Of a DNA stretch of 64,000 bases, positions 10,830 through 20,835 are shown piece by piece. Source of the DNA: Hydnum rufescens UP504 (lineage: Eukaryota; Basidiomycota; Agaricomycetes; Cantharellales; Hydnaceae). Positions within the stretch are counted from its first letter, which is position 1; the number at the start of each line of letters is the position of its first letter. The notes beneath the pieces were generated by a model, which saw only the letters and a program-made list of their open reading frames with translations, was not told the origin of the DNA and did not search any database. The position numbers were made by a program, and so were the translations under genes. Where the stretch lies: positions 161,094-225,093 of the forward strand of contig MU128966.1 of assembly GCA_014904985.1 (NCBI GenBank). Direction: 5' to 3'.

Positions 10830-13043
10830 TCAGACATCCTCCATAAATGCTCGCAGTGCCTCTGGTGTCCTGAAAGAGTGGAAGAGCCGATCCTTGGGAT
10901 CCTTGGGATCCTCGGGAGACCAGTCTTGTCCATACAGAGAAATGTCGGTGCAGTATTGTGGCTGAAGCGTGATAAAGGAATGCATACAGAGCTCTGTGGC
11001 TCGTTGGATGGACAGATTGGATTCTGAATTTCGACCTCGGCCTTTCCAAAATTGGCCAATAGGACCCCACTTGTTACCCCACTTGTCACCCCACTTGTCA
11101 CCCCACTTGTCCATGTGGATGGGCACAACAGAGTCCTTCAAACCTTGACCACAAATCTCAAGTGCAACCAACTCGATTGCCACACTTTCCAACCAGCCAA
11201 TGTCATGTCGATTTGACCTCCAACCTGGCAGAAGCTTCCATGCCCGCCACTTTTGACCAACCCACATCGATATTCCCCGGCTGATGGAGACGTCTATCCA
11301 GATATCAAGATCCACAGTTGGTTGGGGGGCGAGAAGACAAGAGGCGTTTGGAATAGAAAGAATAGAGACCCAGGTTTTCATATCAGCTACCAGTTTGCGA
11401 GGAGGATGTCGAGTTACAAAGCGATTAGTGGATGTGAATGATTTCAGAAATGCATATGCAGATGTGAGGAATGATCGACCATGCCGATGTATCAAACACA
11501 CATGTTCGAGACTTCCAGTCGCTTTTTCAGTCTCAGAACAAGTGACCCCAACCTTATCAGCATGAAGGAGCCAATCTCGAGTTCGTTGGAGGTACTTTTC
11601 CCGCTTAGACTCGGGAAGAAATACGCATTTCTTGTCCAAGTCCCAGGAGAAGCCAATGAAAAGAATGGTGGAGGAAAAGTCTTGAGTCTTGTCGGAAGCG
11701 ATGGGCCAGCCAAAGGTCTCAATCTCTTGGACAATATCAGCAAGGGCAGCATGATATTGGTGGAGGCCATCAATTGTGGAGGAGGGTGTTCGAATAGGGA
11801 TGATGTCGTCCACCCATTTAGCAATGAATGGTAGCCTGAGTTTGGTTTGGACCACATCAAGAGTGGCATCGAGTGCCAATCCAAAATTGCCTCCTGACGA
11901 GCGACATCCAAAGGGAAAATCAAAGTCTAGCCACACCTGAACTGGGAGTTCCTTGCCATTATACTTCCCCACAGCAAGAAATGGAAGGTGCTCAAATCTG
12001 CATGGAATGCAACGATAGGCAGCTTGGATATCTAGCTGTGCACCTTGTGTCCCTGCAGGTGCATGTCTTATCCTATTTGAACAAGAGTGTGAGCATATAG
12101 TGGATGCACAAATATTGGACAGCAGTATGATGGTAACAAAGTTGGGACTGGTTAGAACTGGTTAGGACTTTAACCGCCTTTAGGACTTTAACCGCCTTTT
12201 TAGGACTTTAACCGCCTTTTTAGGACTTTAACCGCCTTAAGACTTTAACTGCCTTTGAATAGCACAGAAAAGATTGGAAAGGAATATCACCCTTTGTAAG
12301 GGCTGAACATGAGGAAGACAAATAATAGAATGAAAAGGCGGAAAATGGGCTGAGAAGAAGAAAAGCGGGAGAGGAAGAAGGTGGGAGACAAACAACTAAA
12401 GAAACAGGTTGCCCACCACTCTGAAAAAGCCTCAAAGGTTGTCTGCCTAGTACCCCGATCTTCTGGTATCAAGTCATTGACTGAAAACTTGGCATGACCA
12501 GTATACGAGAGATCGCGAATAATCCGCCATTTTCTTGCTGAATTAGGTTTAGGGACCAGCCCCACGGGTGAAATGTAGATTTTACTGCCAAGGATTGTTT
12601 CAGCCTCTGCGATTGACATGGGGCCTGCCATACGACCAATATTTGTTTCTTCCTGAAAGTATTCTTCGGCAATGTCTGCTTCAAGTTGATTTTTGTAGTG
12701 GTTTTTGTGGATGATTGTGGAGGTAAGAGTAGGCATCGGACCCATTGGGAAGCCGAAGCAAATATAGTTGACAAGATCAGGATAGTGAGTGTGGAGAGAA
12801 TGGAATTTGAGTTTGGAATCGAAAACATGAGCAAGTAGGGGTGTCACAGGCTTCCAGTCAACCAGACATGTGGAAACTAGCCCCATGTTGTCGTTGGAGA
12901 CAGAGGGAACATCGATGCATGTTGGTTTGCTCATGTTCATTGCTTTGACAACCTCCAGGGGTATTCCAGAGGGAACAGATTGGTTCATTTGAAAAGCTTG
13001 TGACAAGGCGTCCATCTCGCCAGTTGACCATGATGGCCCTGCC
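10830..13043 (-). pseudogene. DIRS-like RT-RNase H polyprotein with interrupted RT
   Basis: The frame can be followed from about 13043 to 12400 with RT fingers motifs (KIYISPVGLVPKP, WRIIRDLSYTG, SVNDLIPEDRG). It resumes at about 12055 after a CTGCAG acceptor with LDIQAAYR, which is RT motif A. Then come the FPFGCRSSG region, a variant catalytic box WVDDII, and an RNase H-like part (D.WIDVSISRG..., AIELVALEICG, GRGRNSESN). The gap of about 340 nt may be an intron or an insertion; it holds a 20-bp minisatellite. A 12-bp repeat at 11068-11112 adds KWGDKWGDKWGNKWG inside the RNase H. Recombinase is absent. Confidence 0.65.
12160..12255. repeat. 20-bp minisatellite inside the RT gap
   Basis: About five units near TAGGACTTTAACCGCCTTTT lie within the interval that interrupts the RT frame of the DIRS-like element. 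This suggests expansion inside an intron or insertion. Confidence 0.85.
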
Positions 13044-14167
13044 ATGGAATGAGGAAGAGGAGGTGCACTTCTTGGCCATGTGACTGTTGCGCCCACAGCG
13101 AATGCAGCTCGAGGCAGGGCCTGACGTTCGGCTGCTCTTCGGAAAGGACGAGGGATGTTGATATGGGTGGAAAGTTGGACGAGCAAGGGAGGAGCTGGTG
13201 CGAAGTGTTGTCTGGCTGCTTGAAGGATGATAGGATGGTGAAGAAGAGGGGATATGAGAAGAAGAGGGGATATGAGAAGACAATTTCTGGGATGAATGGT
13301 CCAGTAAGGCAAGAAACTGCTCCGATCGAATCTCAGATTCAATTGATGGGAGAAGTGAGGTCCAGAGCGTGTTGTCCAGTGCAAACATATTCTGAGAGTT
13401 GAACCACTGCAGGCGCACAGTCTTATCAAAACGTCGGATGATTGGAAACCCATCATCTTTTCGATAGTAGTAGTGCTCGCGAAGAGACTTGTACCAATCC
13501 CTCCATGCTTCAACAGCCAGAACCCCATGCACTTCTTGAATCAGATCAAGAAAGTTGCTGTAGGCACCATCCCAATCAGAGCGAGAAAGTCTATCTTCTG
13601 TTTCCAGGAACTCTTGGATCCTAGGGCGTCTGACAGTAACCTTGGGATCTTTGATATCGTTGACTTTCTCGAGTTCGACTGTTTTACCCATACGATAGGC
13701 TTCGATAGAATCATAGGTGAATGCTGAGAGTGGGATGTAGAATCTGTCGGCGATGGCGTCATGGAAAGCACGAGGAACCAGCTTGGCAAGATTGGAAGAC
13801 GTGTTGAAAGGAGGAAGGGACTTTATCATGGTCCAAGAAGTGGGTGGGGAAACAGAGCTGGGAGGAGTGGGGGGACAGACTTGGACAGGATAGGCTTGGG
13901 AAGGATGTTGAGACCAGGTGTGACTTCAGGGTAGAGCAGAAAGGCGCGAGCAAAGGGTTCGCACGCATTTCCAAGGTCAACAGCTTGCTGGGGCGTAATA
14001 TGAGCATCAGCTAGTTGATTAGATGAGTGGAAAGAGTGCCAAGCAACGCAAAAGACGCGTCTCTGATCCCTCTCATCAAGTTTGGCGAGCAAGGGGCCCG
14101 GTGAGATGCTAGAGATGTCAGGCGGGGCCAGAACTGTGCCATCATCAGACAAGCCTGTTGTAGTCAT
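12858..14167 (-). CDS. DIRS-like gag, two overlapping frames
   Basis: The first frame (14167-13826) encodes 113 residues and begins MTTTGLSDDG. The second (13829-12858) encodes 323 residues. They meet in an ATGA overlap, with start 13829-13827 and stop 13828-13826. This could allow termination-reinitiation, or could mark a simple frameshift in what was one gag. The second frame carries the zinc knuckle CIRCGRNSHMAKKC near residue 235 and then CSLWNTPGGCQ...HRCSLC, which suggests nucleic-acid binding in a retroelement particle. A Ser/Pro-rich spacer (SSSHIPSSS-type repeats) precedes the knuckle. Confidence 0.65.
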
Positions 14168-14349
14168 GATTGCAGATGGCTGGGACTGGGGAGAAGACAG
14201 ATCTTGACAGATATTGACGGATCTTGATGGATCTTGATAGTGAGAGACAAGAGGGCGTCAGTTGGTGGATGTTTGGTTCCAAGCAAGTACAAACACAAAC
14301 TGATTCTGGGCAGACCTCCAGACCTACTCCTCAGTCTTCCTGTCCCCAA

Positions 14350-15174
14350 AAGGATCCTATTTCCCGTATGTAGGGGATCCAGGGAATTAAATAAAAGAGA
14401 GGGTACAGCTCATTGATTGAAATAGTGAAACATAAGTTTGGTTCAGATTGGGAATGTATTTGGTGTGTTGACCACAGCCACCAGGATCAATACATATCTG
14501 GAGATATCTGGAGTTCCAATTAGCACAAGTCCTGAGATAAAGGACAGGCATCCAGATGTGCAACAACGAATTTTCCTTCAAGCGTTTTTATATTGCTTGA
14601 TCAGGAGCAAGTGGTCACATGTGAGTGAGGGTGTCCTTAGCTCCCGCAGTGCGGGCACGCTACTTGCCGAAGGACAGTCTGAGCTCCCGCCTTGCGGGCA
14701 CGCTACTTGCCGAAGGAACTGGTCCTGAGCTCCCGCAATGCGGGTACACCACTTGCCAAAGGGCAGTCTGAGAGATAAGGACTTTGGGCATCAGAAACAA
14801 ATTAAATCAGATATTCAATTTCAGACAGTCCTAAGTCATTTCTTCGAGCCACCAATGGAGGACTGCACAAATTAAGGGAAAGCTATGTAGCCAGGAAGAG
14901 ACATGGTTTTGGTTTCAGCAAGACCAGGCAAGAGACCTTGCCCCAACATGAGAAAAATTGAATTTGGAGCACAAAGCATAGAATAAATACAAAAAATCTA
15001 TCTAGGCATACACACAGCATCCCACATCTTCCTCCTGTACGAGGTGTTCCTCACACAGTATGTGATCTGGGCATTGAGACCCAGGGGTTTGATTCAGGGG
15101 CTTGTACACAGGTACTGGTAAAGGGATTCATGGGGTTTTCATTGGGGTGACCTAGAATAAGCAATACATTAGTT
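14350..15174. other. No gene; three 43-bp palindromic units
   Basis: No coding region is supported. At 14636-14775 there are three copies of the unit with the CTCCCGCAGTGCGGGCAC core, also seen at 9066-9250; the third copy is diverged. Confidence 0.6.
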
Positions 15175-16130
15175 AAGAATTAACAACTGCGCAGCCGCGC
15201 AAAAAGAGCAGCTCTTGCAGCTCCTTTTGCATGGCTGAAAGAAAGGACTCACCTGATGGTACTACACACACCCCAGTGGGTGTGGTACCAGTCTTCCCCG
15301 GCATCGGCGTATTTCTTGTGCAGGGTTGACATACGCGTAGATGTAGGGTTTGATGTGGGTTTTCACGCCAGTTCCCATCCAGGGGGGGGGCTAGAATGAG
15401 GGTCAATATGCCAGATACACAGTGCAAAAAGAGCAGCTTCTGCTGCCCTTTTTGTGCTGCTGGAGGTATGCAGAAAAAAAAAAGAACTCACCTGATGGAC
15501 ACTCGCCACAGTGGGCCGCAGTGGGCCGCAGTGGGGTGATGGCTGTTTCCCATGGGGTAGTGCAGTTTTATTTTGGCGAGACTGCGGTGAGATACAGGAC
15601 TGCAGGATAATAAGAACGAAACATTCAAGGAGCGCGAAAGGGCTGCTCCAAGTTGCCCTTTCATGCAATGGAAACAAATAATATACTTACCTGATCGCCA
15701 CACCCCAGCAATGCTGGGGTGTGGTAGTACAGGTCATGGTGCAGCCGAATTTGGCTCATGGGCAGGGCTGTAGGATCCAAAGTCGTTGGCAAATGATGGG
15801 ACTGCTGCTGGTGAACAACGGCAGAGCTGTTGCCATTGTCATCACTGTGCAAGGCAGGGGGTGCACCTTTGCATATGCGGTCAATAACCACATCCCTATT
15901 GTAAAAGAGATTGATTTATTAGTAAAGAAATAAAGGAGGACAAAAGGGCAGCCACAAGCTGCCCTTTCTGCTCAAGACAGAGGCTTACTTACCCTCTCAC
16001 CACCCCAGCATTGCTGAGTGTGGTGTACTCCTTTGTGGACATCAGTTTTGTTACCCTGTTCCTGGTTTGGGCGGGGTCATAGACTGGCAACAATGACAGC
16101 AACCATGTCGTTGTTGTAATCGCCCATTTT
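15175..16130 (-). repeat. Array of four splice-donor/hairpin modules
   Basis: On the minus strand four modules repeat. Each has a strong 5' splice-site-like sequence: ATCAG|GTGAGT at 15252 and 15491, ATCAG|GTAAGT at 15690, and GAGG|GTAAGT at 15992. Each is followed after 21-34 nt by a short stem-loop (15199-15230, 15423-15456, 15636-15662, 15943-15967). The last is perfect: AAAGGGCAGC, 5-nt loop, GCTGCCCTTT. Upstream of the third donor lies a second perfect hairpin (15698-15724, arms CCACACCCCAGCA). I cannot assign a function. The unit may be a repeated exon-intron boundary of a lost gene or a hairpin-bearing mobile repeat. Confidence 0.6.
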
Positions 16131-16294
16131 TTGAGGCGGGTGTTCAGAGGTGGGCGGCCAAAAAACACTTGATGGCAAAGACCAAGCCAATTCCCTGGTT
16201 GGGCTGAGATTCTGGATTGTATCCGGGTGTTGTTGAGTGCAGTCAGAGCTCCCGCCTTGCGGGCACGCAACTTGCCGAAGGACCTTGCTCCAAA

Positions 16295-17637
16295 ATGACT
16301 GATGAGTTCAAACTCTCTTCTCGAACCCAGGACATCAAGTTTCTTGCAGCGATGCTGTCTCTGGTCCCAGCCCATATTGATGACAATGATCTGCATGACT
16401 TTCTTCAGGCACTGGTCGAGCTAAAGCAAACAGTCCAAGTCTGTATCCTCAGCTTAACCTAGCCTCCTGACTCCTCACAGATACCCATAGGATGCAGGAA
16501 GACGTGCAGTTGCCAAAGGAAATCATTCAGCTGCAGTTCTTGAGCAGTGGGGAGACACTCCAGTCGAGAACCACAGAGAGGAAGAGAGTAACAACCCACC
16601 AGTACCAGCAGCCATATCCAAAGATGTCAGTTCCTTGTAGTATCTTTTCTTCCCCACTTCTGATATCATCAAATATAGATGCAGTTGGAGGCTGGACATA
16701 TTGCAAACGCAAAAGACCAAGGTCCAATGGAGCTGCAAGACATGATCAATGCTGTAAACAACAAGGGAGAGATTATAGTAGACTTCTCCAAAGGCCTACA
16801 GGCTTGTATCCAGGGTCTGACCCCTTCAACACTAGAGGACTGGGTATGAAGTTACATATGATTTACTCCCTTATCCTAACTTATGAAGCAGGAGGTCATC
16901 CACTCGACTGGCTATAACCCAATGGGTGAACTGTGCTCTGAGACTGCCATTATGCTAAAGGAATGGGATTCATATGTGGTCATGGAGAAGGTAAACCTGT
17001 GTAACCTGTGCATGCTTTGACATGTGTTTCCAATAGATCTGAACCCATTCATCCTGCAGGTGGTACGAACTCTTCACCAACAACACCCCTTGCAAAATCT
17101 TGCCAGAGAGGTGGTCAACCGTCTGCTACACATACGATTGGGCTTAATGTGGCCAGCAGTCCATAAAAACATGGGAGGTGTCAACTCTGCTCGGAAAGCT
17201 CTAATGGATGGGATTGGACAAGGCCAAGGATCCTACAAACAATGGTCTGTTGAACACCGTGACAACATTACAGCCTGTAATGAGATGTGGAACTACTATC
17301 TTCAGGTGAGAATATTCACACATGATGATGACACAATGATGATAGTCTAACAGCCCCTTGTATGCAGTGGGGCCCTATCACCTGCATGCACCCTGGTTTT
17401 CGATGGGAATATTTCAAAAATAAACGAACACTGGCAAAGGGAAGGGCTATCCAGAAGGAGGTACAAGCTAGACTCTTAGAATCTGGCTGGGAAGCTGGAG
17501 TGGCATCAAAAGAGAATGCTAGAAAAAGTATGTTAAATCTGGTGAAAATAGCTCTGGGTGATGATGCGCATGGATGGACTCTTGGGACTATCATGTTGAT
17601 GGAGGAGATGGCTAAAAAAGTACATACTGGACCATGA
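16295..17637 (+). CDS. Multi-exon gene of unknown function
   Basis: Starting at 16295 (MTDEFKLSSR), exons join in phase with short GT-AG introns. The introns are GTCTGT...CCATAG (about 16435-16489), GTCAGT...ATGCAG (about 16626-16682), GTATGA...AGCAG (about 16844-16892) and a later GTGAGA...TGCAG (about 17305-17366). The joined peptide includes AVLEQWGDTPVEN, MINAVNNKGEIIVDFSKG, LCSETAIMLKEWDSY and, in the last exon, HPGFRWEYFKNKR. Between about 17060 and 17160 the frame that reads WYELFTNNTPCK meets a stop, and the following exon needs another frame. One indel or an unrecognised intron is therefore present, and the gene may be broken. I recognise no domain. The protein appears soluble, with no signal or membrane segment. 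Confidence 0.5.
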
Positions 17638-17639
17638 TC

Positions 17640-17999
17640 TTTGATATGTACTCGTTAGAACTTGAATGGAATGCCGAGTTCCTGTATATGCAGGATACAG
17701 GGAATTGGCTACAACATGTGTAAGAGGTAACTCTGAATTGTTGAGACACAGCCATGTTCCAATCAGGTAAGGGCAGTCCAAGCTCCTGCAGTGCGGGCAT
17801 GCCAATTGCCAGATGCCTGTGACTATAGGTGCAGATTGGTGATGTGCCACCATAGAAAACATTGAGATTAGGAAGGGCAGGTGTGCCACAGTTGTGGGAC
17901 GTTGGAAAGTATTCAGAGTTTCATGATAGGGTTAGGGTTAGGGTTAGGGTGGCAAGTGTCACCAAGATTAGAAGATTCAGGGGGACTGACTGAGGGTTG
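17640..17999. other. No gene; one diverged 43-bp unit and a telomere-like run
   Basis: A single diverged copy of the CTCC-GCAG-TGCGGGCA unit lies near 17770-17815. About four TTAGGG repeats follow (next entry). No coding signal is seen. Confidence 0.6.
17926..17951 (+). repeat. Interstitial telomere-like TTAGGG run
   Basis: About four consecutive GGGTTA units. A shorter version lies near 24980-24998 (GGGTTAGGGTTAGGGTTGGG). TTAGGG is the usual telomere repeat of filamentous fungi. Runs this short mark old breakpoints or subtelomeric DNA and are not a chromosome end. Confidence 0.8.
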
Positions 18000-18535
18000 A
18001 AAGGACCCAGTCGTGCACTGCACGACATTTTGAGATTAAACATTAACATAGGATCCAGATTGTGCACTGTAAATAGATTAAGGGTCTAGGATGAAAGGAC
18101 CAGTCGTGCACTGCACGACATTTTGAGATTAAACATTAGTACGGGGTCCAGATAGCTGATTTGAAGGGACTAGTCATGCACTGCACGACATTTTGAGATT
18201 AAACATTAGTATGGGGTCCAGATAGCTGATTTGAAGGGACCAGTCGTGCACTGCACGACATTTTGAGATTAAACATTAGTATGGGGTCCAGATAGCTGAT
18301 TTGAAGGGACCAGTCGTGCACTGCACGACATTTTGAGATTAAACATTAGTATGGGGTCCAGATAGCTGATTTGAAGGGACAGTCGTGCACTGCATGACGA
18401 TAGCTGATTTGAAGGGACTAGTCGTGCACTGCACGACATTTTGAGATTAAAAATTAACATGTGAAATGTGGTAAGATTAAAAATTAGCATGTGAAAGATC
18501 CAGTCGTGCAATGCACGACTGGGTTGTTCAAAGGT
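18000..18535. repeat. 70-bp tandem array with palindromic core
   Basis: About seven units with a 70-bp period; for example CAGTCGTGCACTGCACGAC starts at 18241 and again at 18311. Each unit has the palindrome GTCGTGCACTGCACGAC and then TTTTGAGATTAAACATTAG. Some units are shortened, at 18381 and near 18480. Confidence 0.85.
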
Positions 18536-18555
18536 AGTCTTTGAAAAAGATCCTT

Positions 18556-18875
18556 TGTGTAGGGTCATCCTACCAAATCGGGTCATCCTACCCAAATCAG
18601 GTCATCCTACCCAAATCAGGTCATCCTACCCAAATCAGGTCATCCTACCCAAATCAGGTCATCCTACCCAATCAGTCATCCTACCCAATCAGGTCATCCT
18701 ACCCAAATCAGTCATCCTACCCAAATCAGGTCATCCTACCCAATCAGGTCATCCTACCCAAATCAGGTCATCCTACCCAAATCAGGTCATCCTACCCAAA
18801 TCAGGTCATCCTACCCAAATCAGGTCATCCTACCCAAATCAGGTCATCCTACCCAAATCAGGTCGTCCCATTGAG
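18556..18875. repeat. 19-bp tandem array (about 17 units)
   Basis: Units near CCCAAATCAGGTCATCCTA repeat across about 320 bp, with a few 17-18 bp variants. The array abuts the truncated end of the decayed Copia element. The long open frame across it (VILPNQVILPKSG-type) is a period artefact. Confidence 0.9.
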
Positions 18876-18889
18876 GCAGAAGCAAATTA

Positions 18890-20835
18890 GGAAGCAAGGT
18901 TGGTGGCTGTGCAGACAGAAGTTGTCATCACAGAAGCTTTTGGTGGCTGTGCAAGGCCTGCATCCAAATTCCCTCTTCAGGCATAGAGCATCCCTGGGGG
19001 GGGTTCCTCACAATCATCACAGTGCAGTGGAGATCCTGGGGGAGAGGGAGCCACAGATATCAGCAGCAATCAACTGGGGTGTGTACTCACAGTTCTCTGA
19101 TCTGAGCCAAGTCCCAGCCAGTGCACTCTCATCAAAAATAATATCCCAACTCATCATCATAGCCTCTGCCCCTTGTAGTCAGGTCTGTACCCAACAAACA
19201 TCCACTGCCATCCAATCCCTTTCCTTTCATCCTTTTCAACATCCACATAGCCTTCACATCCAAATACCCAAACATCATCCACACAAGGTTTCTTCCCAGC
19301 CTTCATACAGTGTCTTCCCAGGGAGAACATCCAAGAACATGCACAGCCCTTCACCCCAGAACAAAGCAGCCAGATCCACACCAGTCAGCATCCAGGTCAT
19401 TCCATTCTCTAGCATCCTCTTCATGTTCTCTGCTACACCATTCTGCTCAGCAGTCACCCTAGTCCTGCCCTCATCCATCTCATCCTTAGTCTTCAACAAG
19501 TAGACACACAACATCCTTCCCAACAAGTCAATTTAGCTCATCATCCCCAATCTCACCTACATCACAACAATCCCAGAGTTCCAAGTCCTTAAGCACCTTC
19601 ACAGAGCAACCACTCCTCCCAGACAGTCCTTCCATCCAGGAACACCACATTGTCCTTTTCAATAGTCCCTCTCAAGATCAAGGTCCAACCATGTTTAAAG
19701 TCCAAGCGCCCTTGCCACATGGTCACAGTGAAGCCATGGTGCCAAGTCAGGGAACATCTAGTACTCAACTAAACAGAACACATTCTAGCCCACATCCATC
19801 CTTCACAGCCCTAAACTCCACAGTACCAACTCCAGCAGCTCTAATCACCTCATTGTTTCCAACACAAATCAGCATATTACAAGCACAATATCACACAAAC
19901 CAGTCACCATGTCCTCTCATATCAGACATCACCACCCTTGTGTCTGCATTCCAACAGTCAGAGCCTGCACAGGAGGAGGAGCCACATTCACAACTTGCAC
20001 TTCCAGCAAACTCAGCAGGGGTGTCCCCTGCCTTAGCCACATTTTCAAGTCCCCCTTTTTCCCCTTCTCATCAGAACAACATTCCTCATCACCCTTTCCC
20101 TTCCCAGCCTTGAAACAATCCCAATCATTCATGATGTCCCCTTTCCCACCACAAAAGTCACACAGCACACCTCATCATGTCCCCAGAGTAGCAGTCCCAG
20201 CAATCAGCACAGACACAACATCCTCAAGGAAGTGGACATCCAGTTCCAGCACACTTCAACGTGTTCTTCATTTTTGAACAACTCAATCACTCTCCCCAAG
20301 TTCTTCCAGGCACCTCAAATCAGTCCAATCATAGCCAGTTCCTCATCAAAACAATCCATCTTGAAGCATTCAGCATCAACATCCTTGATCATCTCCATGG
20401 TATCACTCACATCAACAGCAAGCACCTGAACACACCCCTTTGTCCCAGATCATCATTCCATACTCATCACATTCACAGCCAACAACAACACACCCAGAAG
20501 AAGCTCCAACTTTATTCACATAGTCATCAAGCTCTTTAGGGTCATGTCCACAGGTCTATCACCCTTGCATCCATCACCAAGCCCCAATAGTCCTCACCTG
20601 CACTCAGCCCATTCCCAATAATTGGTATTGTTCAGCAGTCGAAAGCCAAGTTTCTCCAAGTCATTGGAATCAGAACACATTGGGGGAGATTGCAGAGGAC
20701 TGATCACAGAAGGAACAGAGAGTAGTCATCTTGAACACAATATTCATATCGCAAGCGATCAGCCCATAAACCTGAGAAACATCTACAGCAGAATCACACA
20801 AAGGGTGATATCTCAAGTTCAGCAATCAAACTAAC
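18890..20835 (-). pseudogene. Decayed Copia-like gag-pol fragment 1
   Basis: On the minus strand a gag-like stretch (about 20640-20530) is followed by a zinc knuckle-like CDFCGGKGD (about 20165). At 19526-19157 comes an integrase-type region: TAEQNGVAENMKR, FWGEGL, KTLYEGWEETLCG, VWVFGCEGYV and FVGYRPDYKG. These match the order of conserved blocks in Ty1/Copia integrases. IIFDES follows at about 19140. RT and RNase H are missing beyond 18890, where tandem arrays begin. Stops and frame changes are common and CpG is nearly absent, so this is a dead, old copy. Confidence 0.7.

Larger units (their letters stand above)
10800..14170 (-). mobile_element. DIRS-like retroelement, truncated
   Basis: Minus-strand order is gag (14167-12858), reverse transcriptase (about 13043-11700) and RNase H (about 11400-10850). 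The gag CX2CX4HX4C knuckle is followed by a second C...C...C..C...H cluster of the type seen in DIRS-group gag proteins. The RT start (KNHYKN, GRMAGP, SPVGLVPKP, IRDLS, SVNDLI) also fits the DIRS group. No tyrosine recombinase is found downstream of the RNase H. Instead the sequence runs into the dispersed repeat at 10425-10790. I see no clear terminal repeats. The element is probably dead or non-autonomous. Confidence 0.75.

Noticed and set aside
18000..18875. CRISPR array
   Set aside because: The units are contiguous tandem repeats without unique spacers, and the DNA is eukaryotic.
18541..19503. 320-residue plus-strand open frame
   Set aside because: Its first part is the 19-bp array and its second part is the reverse strand of a decayed Copia integrase.
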